A stretch of DNA of 9,388 nt from an uncultured Veillonella sp. Lineage in GTDB: Bacteria; Bacillota; Negativicutes; Veillonellales; Veillonellaceae. The DNA is taken from NCBI GenBank assembly GCA_934202095.1, contig CAKPXN010000040.1, positions 1 to 9,388 of the forward strand, given 5' to 3'. Below, one piece after another: positions 6,040 to 9,388 of the stretch. A model generated the notes under the pieces. That model was not told where the DNA came from and ran no database searches. It saw nothing but the letters and a program-made list of their open reading frames with translations. The position numbers were made by a program, and so were the translations under genes. The number at the start of each line of letters is the position of its first letter. Position 1 is the first letter of the stretch.

Positions 6040-7377
6040 TTATTTCGTATTCTTAATATCAACCGTCGCCATATCTTTTGGCATCTTAGCCCCAAGCCCA
6101 CTTTGGAATGTATTATAGTAGTCCTTATTGTTATTAGTGTCTACATATTGCACAATATCTCGCAAATCTTTTTCGACCAAAGAGCTAGTATTATAGGTCA
6201 TAATAAAGTGATTATATACGTATTGTTTATCATGGGAAATCAACATATATATCGTTGTTTTAGGGCGCTTAATTTGCATATATACGGATGACATAGCATC
6301 ATTCCATACGGTAGCAAATTGGATTGGTTGGTGCATCGAATACTTGTCAGTTAGGATAATACTGCGCACGGCTTTAGGAAAAATCTTCTCTGGATGTTGT
6401 ATATCTTCAGCCTCAACTGGCATCACCATGATACCTTCTCTATACTGATTGCTATCGTATACATACATATACGAATCATTTTTATCTACCCGCGTCATTT
6501 TACTTGTTTTTAGCGTTAAGAATGTAAAACCATTAATTGTTAATGCTTTGCTTTTTGAAAGTATATCCTTCGCTGGTTCAATGGATGGTAATACATAGTT
6601 TACCAATGGAGACATTATTATGTCTTTAGCCTTATCAACACCCTGTGCTTTTAACACACTAAACTGTTTTCTAGGCATAAAATTATAACCCACGTGATAC
6701 GAAATCGTCGGTGTATTTTTCATCGTAAAATTAAGGCTCCCCACCATTGGTGCATCCTTAGCATACGTGACATCCCATGTCGCTTTTTCAACCGTAGGAT
6801 ACGTAAATTTACCAGCATATAATGAATGATCATCACCACGAAATACGCCGGCTGTTTTCTCTGCGATAGCTTTCATATCATCAACAGTCAATTTGCTATA
6901 AGGAATCTTACTATCCTCCCAATTATTTCCTGCTGGTTGATGACGTAATTCATAGGCCATCACACCGTCGGGGCTCATAATCATGGCATTTCTGAAAGCA
7001 GGAGTACCATCTGCAATCTTCTCAGTATTACCATACCGACTCGAATATGGCACGGTGAATTTTACATTGGCCCCATCCTCTTTCAATATAAATACGGATG
7101 AAGAGAAATCTAATGCATGGTTCAACTCACGATTTGAATAAATGATATCATTTAAATCAAATTCGCCATTACCTACCACTTGTTTGGGCATATATGTTTT
7201 TATATCCTTTTCAACATCCCGTTCCATCTGTTGCGCATCTGCATCAGTCTTACGATAATTCTGATATGCATCCTTTGATACCATTGGATCTGCACCTGGT
7301 ATATTAATATCAATTGCGTGACCACCCAATGCAACACAACTTAAACAGAGCGTAACCATCAATACACGTTTCATCAT
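6040..7377 (-). CDS. Secreted protein of unknown family, 446 aa
   Basis: I do not recognise the family. From the start chosen here, the first 21 residues form a Sec signal peptide: MMKR, a hydrophobic core VLMVTLCLSCVALGG, and an HA|ID cleavage site. The cysteines lack a good lipobox, so a soluble periplasmic or exported protein is more likely than a lipoprotein. The mature part is about 425 aa, rich in Asp, Lys, Tyr and Met, with many alternating beta-type segments and no membrane span. It starts with a charged helical stretch (DADAQQMERDVEKDIKTYM) and has a QFATVWNDAMSSVYMQIKR segment near the C-terminus. The frame is open back to 7434, but AGGAAGAG lies 5 nt before the ATG at 7377 and the upstream residues would bury the signal peptide, so 7377 (or 7374) is the better start. 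It is divergent from the Cys-rich mini-protein gene and shares its control region. Confidence 0.85.
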   Translation of the reverse strand: MMKRVLMVTLCLSCVALGGHAIDINIPGADPMVSKDAYQNYRKTDADAQQMERDVEKDIKTYMPKQVVGNGEFDLNDIIYSNRELNHALDFSSSVFILKEDGANVKFTVPYSSRYGNTEKIADGTPAFRNAMIMSPDGVMAYELRHQPAGNNWEDSKIPYSKLTVDDMKAIAEKTAGVFRGDDHSLYAGKFTYPTVEKATWDVTYAKDAPMVGSLNFTMKNTPTISYHVGYNFMPRKQFSVLKAQGVDKAKDIIMSPLVNYVLPSIEPAKDILSKSKALTINGFTFLTLKTSKMTRVDKNDSYMYVYDSNQYREGIMVMPVEAEDIQHPEKIFPKAVRSIILTDKYSMHQPIQFATVWNDAMSSVYMQIKRPKTTIYMLISHDKQYVYNHFIMTYNTSSLVEKDLRDIVQYVDTNNNKDYYNTFQSGLGAKMPKDMATVDIKNTK

Positions 7378-7437
7378 ACAAACTCTTCCTTTCACATAAA
7401 TTCTCTCAAATAGTATATATGTATAGAATATCACATT

Positions 7438-7472
7438 TTGATTGACATATTGTAGTACAATATAAGTATAGA
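7438..7472 (+). promoter_or_regulatory. Promoter of the Cys-rich mini-protein gene
   Basis: TTGATT (7438-7443) and TATAAG (7461-7466) are 17 nt apart, a good sigma-A-type promoter. An overlapping alternative has a consensus -35 TTGACA (7442-7447) with TATAGA (7467-7472) at a less favourable 19 nt. Both place the start some 15-20 nt before the start codon at 7491, close to the GAGGAG ribosome binding site. Confidence 0.6.
7447..7463. promoter_or_regulatory. Operator-like perfect palindrome in the divergent promoter region
   Basis: ATATTGTA-G-TACAATAT is a perfect 8-1-8 inverted repeat occupying the -35/-10 spacer of the rightward promoter. A dimeric repressor bound here would block RNA polymerase. 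The odd-centred geometry is shared by Fur-family boxes and some other regulators, but the bases do not match a consensus I can name. It is about 70 nt upstream of the leftward secreted-protein gene and could control both directions. Confidence 0.55.
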
Positions 7473-7490
7473 AATGAGGAGATGATGATT

Positions 7491-7718
7491 ATGAAATTTA
7501 CGAAACGTATACTTGTCATGACTGCCCTAGCCGTGACTGCGGTTGCATCCACAGGATTTGCTTACGATTATGTATGCAATAATTCTCAGTACAATTGCAA
7601 TACAAGTACGCAATACAACTGCAATAACAATGCTAACTATGCACCTTGCAACAATAACAGCCAAAACTATTGCGGTCCAAACTCTAATACTAGAGGATGC
7701 GGCGGATATAGAAGATAA
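7491..7718 (+). CDS. Exported Asn/Cys-rich mini-protein, 75 aa
   Basis: The only rightward gene. Residues 1-24 are a textbook Sec signal peptide (MKFTKR, hydrophobic core, TGFA|YDY). The 51-residue mature part has 15 asparagines and six cysteines at precursor positions 29, 36, 44, 53, 61 and 70, that is every 7-9 residues. The segment QYNCN occurs twice, encoded by a 16-nt direct repeat at a 24-nt period (7587-7602 and 7611-7626, 14 of 16 identical), so the protein appears to have grown by duplication of an 8-residue unit. It ends GCGGYRR. GAGGAG at 7476-7481 is 9 nt from the ATG at 7491, which fits better than the in-frame ATGs at 7482 and 7485. Six cysteines could form three disulfides or bind metal. 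No known family is recognised; function is open. Confidence 0.8.
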   Translation: MKFTKRILVMTALAVTAVASTGFAYDYVCNNSQYNCNTSTQYNCNNNANYAPCNNNSQNYCGPNSNTRGCGGYRR

Positions 7719-7736
7719 TATATTAGATACGACAGA

Positions 7737-7767
7737 AGCCTATAGTACGATTATGGTACTATAGGCT
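7737..7767. terminator. Terminator hairpin between convergent genes
   Basis: AGCCTATAGTAC (7737-7748) and GTACTATAGGCT (7756-7767) form a perfect 12-bp stem with a 7-nt loop, 18 nt after the mini-protein stop and 12 nt before the end of the converging 181-aa gene. The plus-strand 3' flank TTATGTATTTTATT is moderately U-rich. The minus-strand flank is not, so termination is more likely for the rightward gene. Confidence 0.7.
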
Positions 7768-7779
7768 TTATGTATTTTA

Positions 7780-8325
7780 TTAACGTATAACTAGTCCCGC
7801 TATCCCCCACAATACACCCATAACTCCAAATATAAATCCCCATATGCTAAGGAACGAGTAGATCATAGATTGATGTGGATAGATTCTGATGGAATAAGAG
7901 CTATAATCATCCCTCCCGCCCATCAAAAATCGACTAATGGTACCAAATATCTTAGCCATCGGACTAGGGTTATCGTTAAATACGATCTGATATGTCCCCG
8001 GCTTAGCATGAAATGTATAAAGCTCGAGTCGTACGTCGATTACTTTAGTCACGCTAGCGGGTATATAGCTAGTTCTTAACGGGATTTCCTTTTCCGTTTC
8101 ACAGTTAATAAGCTGCAATCCAAACATCCCTAAGGGAGACTTTTTAAATCGATTACCATTAAGCCATACGCCGTAGCGACCAGCCGTTTCAATGGTAAAG
8201 ACACCTTTATCCGTTCTATAGGGCATATCATGTATGGCCGAGATAGTAAAAATTTTCACCATATACCGGAGGCTAATCACCAGTAAAAACAGCCCAATTG
8301 GTATCATTAATAATGTTACATACAA
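7780..8325 (-). CDS. Membrane-anchored protein of unknown function, 181 aa, TTG start
   Basis: The family is not recognised. A hydrophobic segment near residues 4-22 and a second at about 155-179 (FLSIWGFIFGVMGVLWGIAGLV) bracket a domain of roughly 125 residues, apparently beta-rich, with GRYGVWLNG near 49-57 and HAKPGTYQIVF near 105-115. The middle could be a sandwich-type domain held at the inner membrane by both ends. The frame begins at TTG (8325): AAGGTGG lies 8 nt upstream, and the first ATG in frame (residue 7) would cut into the first membrane segment, so TTG is preferred. It follows the DUF3298-type gene by only 17 nt, which indicates one operon and perhaps a shared envelope role. 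Confidence 0.75.
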   Translation of the reverse strand: MYVTLLMIPIGLFLLVISLRYMVKIFTISAIHDMPYRTDKGVFTIETAGRYGVWLNGNRFKKSPLGMFGLQLINCETEKEIPLRTSYIPASVTKVIDVRLELYTFHAKPGTYQIVFNDNPSPMAKIFGTISRFLMGGRDDYSSYSIRIYPHQSMIYSFLSIWGFIFGVMGVLWGIAGLVIR

Positions 8326-8342
8326 CTATAACGCCACCTTTA

Positions 8343-8984
8343 TTACGAGTTCATGCGGTTAAAGTATTCAATAGATTTCGGTGTAAAGCCGATATAGGTA
8401 GTACCTGCTGCATAAGGTCCTAGTTCATAAGGTTGGTAAACTAGATCAATATTACCCTTACCGCGTAGGCAATAGTTATCGGTTACATATGTTACACTCC
8501 AGCCTTGTGGCATATGGCTCTTTGTATGGGAACCGGTGTAGTAATCTAATACATAAGAGCGTAACCCTCTGTCCAACTGTTCTGCATTAGCTATTTTTAC
8601 ATAGTTGTATAAAGGAATACGTTGACCTGTTATCTTATTATATACAAGGCCTCTCGTATAATACATACCATGAACGGCGCCTGCATAGTATCTATATGTC
8701 GTCAATAAAATGGACACAACTTGGCTGTCCTCATAGGTAACCTTATAGCTTTGAGCAACTTGATACACATGTTGATTGTAATACATATCCTTTGCTTCTA
8801 GCACATAGTTTGCAATGTCTGTATTAATGGCCCGTTGCGCATAAGCATGATCTGTATAAACTAATGGATATTTTAAATCTAAATTGGCATCCGTTTGACT
8901 ACCGGTTACAACCTTTGCATAGCCCGGTACGGCTAACATAGCCCCGATTGCACCAAAAATGATAGCTTTCTTTAATACGTTCAT
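8343..8984 (-). CDS. Exported DUF4163/DUF3298-type protein, 213 aa
   Basis: Residues 1-23 are a Sec signal peptide (MNVLKKAIIF core, GYA|KVV cleavage). The remainder looks like the DUF4163-DUF3298 pair found in RsiV and at the N-terminus of the peptidoglycan deacetylase PdaC. A DUF4163-like region lies at about 35-110, with the signature AGAVHGMYYTRGLVYN (101-116) and TGQRIPLYNYVK after it. DUF3298 follows at about 125-203, ending with DLVYQPYELGPYAAG (180-194). In RsiV this region binds lysozyme, but no anti-sigma domain or enzyme domain is present here, so function is unknown; an envelope or wall-related role is inference. The ATG at 8984 has AGGAGGG 6 nt upstream. A nested hairpin lies in its leader (9004-9059). 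It heads a two-gene unit with the 181-aa membrane protein. Confidence 0.85.
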   Translation of the reverse strand: MNVLKKAIIFGAIGAMLAVPGYAKVVTGSQTDANLDLKYPLVYTDHAYAQRAINTDIANYVLEAKDMYYNQHVYQVAQSYKVTYEDSQVVSILLTTYRYYAGAVHGMYYTRGLVYNKITGQRIPLYNYVKIANAEQLDRGLRSYVLDYYTGSHTKSHMPQGWSVTYVTDNYCLRGKGNIDLVYQPYELGPYAAGTTYIGFTPKSIEYFNRMNS

Positions 8985-9003
8985 ACTAATCCCTCCTATA
9001 TAT

Positions 9004-9059
9004 GAGATTTATTAACGAAATATCTATACTGAGTATTTCGCCATGCAGTAGGAAATCTC
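9004..9059. repeat. Nested inverted repeat in the leader of the DUF3298-type gene
   Basis: The inner arms CGAAATA (9016-9022) and TATTTCG (9034-9040) lie inside the outer arms GAGATTT (9004-9010) and AAATCTC (9053-9059). In the minus-strand transcript this would be a two-tier hairpin ending 7 nt before the AGGAGGG site. On the plus strand it is followed by CTTTTTATTATTT (from 9060), like a terminator, but no rightward gene precedes it. It may be a leader control element; I cannot match it to a known riboswitch. Confidence 0.5.
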
Positions 9060-9114
9060 CTTTTTATTATTTGAGAGCGTCAGTACTAGAGGATGCTTTC
9101 ACCATAAAAAACAT

Positions 9115-9144
9115 ACAAAAAAGGACCCTCCAAAGAGAGTCCTT
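9115..9144 (-). terminator. Intrinsic terminator of the rplT transcript
   Basis: On the minus strand AAGGACTCTC-TTTG-GAGGGTCCTT forms a 10-bp stem (one G-U pair) followed by six T residues, about 20 nt after the rplT stop. It should end the ribosomal-protein transcript before the DUF3298-type gene. Confidence 0.9.
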
Positions 9145-9163
9145 AATTCGTTATGGTATGCTA

Positions 9164-9388
9164 TTAAGCGTTTTTAGCTACTTCAACAAGTTTAGCGAAT
9201 GCTACTGCATCGTTAACTGCCAAGTCAGCCAACATTTTACGGTTAACTTCAACGCCTGCTTTAGTCAAACCAGCGATGAAACGGCTGTAAGTTGTGCCAT
9301 TGATGCGAGCTGCTGCGTTGATACGAGCAATCCACAATTGACGGAATTCGCGTTTTTTCGCACGACGGTCACGACGAGCGTAGTACAA
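9164..9388 (-). CDS. rplT: 50S ribosomal protein L20, C-terminal 74 residues (runs off right edge)
   Basis: L20 binds 23S rRNA early in large-subunit assembly and, in many bacteria, represses its own operon. The 74 residues here match the conserved part: [39 protein letters not shown], and the near-invariant [17 protein letters not shown], ending VEVAKNA. A complete L20 is about 115-120 aa, so roughly 43 N-terminal residues lie beyond the window. The first codon in the window is an internal TTG (Leu), not a start. Neighbours to the right would normally be rpmI and infC. A strong terminator follows the stop at 9164. Confidence 0.97.
   Translation of the reverse strand: MYYARRDRRAKKREFRQLWIARINAAARINGTTYSRFIAGLTKAGVEVNRKMLADLAVNDAVAFAKLVEVAKNA

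Noticed and set aside
7400..7440. Leftward promoter for the 446-aa gene
   Set aside because: TATACT and TATACA are present as possible -10 boxes, but no acceptable -35 stands at 16-18 nt, so I do not call one.
7543..7764. 73-aa frame overlapping the Cys-rich mini-protein
   Set aside because: It is another frame of the same repetitive DNA, reads through the terminator hairpin, and lacks the signal peptide and ribosome binding site of the real gene.
9073..9100. Plus-strand hairpin, GAGAGCGTC pairing with GATGCTTTC through two G-U pairs
   Set aside because: It folds only as a plus-strand RNA, no rightward promoter or gene is evident, and the wobble pairs become mismatches in the minus-strand transcript.
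1..9388. tRNA, rRNA, insertion sequence or CRISPR array
   Set aside because: No cloverleaf, transposase motif, terminal repeats with target duplication, or regular direct repeats were seen on reading both strands.

Overview
The window looks like chromosomal DNA from a low-GC Negativicute, most likely Veillonella or a close relative. This is an inference. It rests on the AT-rich composition, a recognisable bacterial ribosomal protein L20 at the right edge, and several exported proteins with ordinary Sec signal peptides and no close match I can name. Every gene except one small ORF lies on the minus strand, so the biological reading order runs from right to left.

Right end (9388 to about 7780): the C-terminal two thirds of rplT (ribosomal protein L20) ends at a strong intrinsic terminator. 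Next is a two-gene unit, an exported DUF4163/DUF3298-type protein (213 aa) followed 17 nt later by a TTG-started membrane-anchored protein of unknown function (181 aa). Middle (about 7770 to 5890): a divergent pair shares a 113-bp intergenic region that holds a perfect 17-bp inverted repeat between promoter-like hexamers. Rightward is a 75-aa exported Asn/Cys-rich mini-protein. Leftward is a 446-aa exported protein of unknown family. Each is followed by a hairpin terminator.

Left half (5791 to 1): a defence-flavoured island. It opens with a Bro-N/DinD-like protein (280 aa) overlapped by 11 nt by an unrecognised 124-aa ORF. An intergenic palindrome follows that combines a terminator with a promoter-like element. 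Then comes a type I restriction-modification operon: a 191-aa single-domain HsdS-like protein, an HsdR motor/nuclease subunit (1070 aa) whose ATG directly follows the previous stop codon, and the first 188 residues of a conventional HsdS running off the left edge. No hsdM is visible; it would have to lie beyond position 1 or elsewhere.

The most unusual points are the half-sized specificity-like gene translationally coupled to hsdR, the Bro-N/DinD plus small-partner pair beside the restriction locus, a 25-bp perfect inverted repeat with clustered GTCGAC sites inside the Bro-N coding region, and the regularly spaced six-cysteine exported peptide under an operator-like palindrome.
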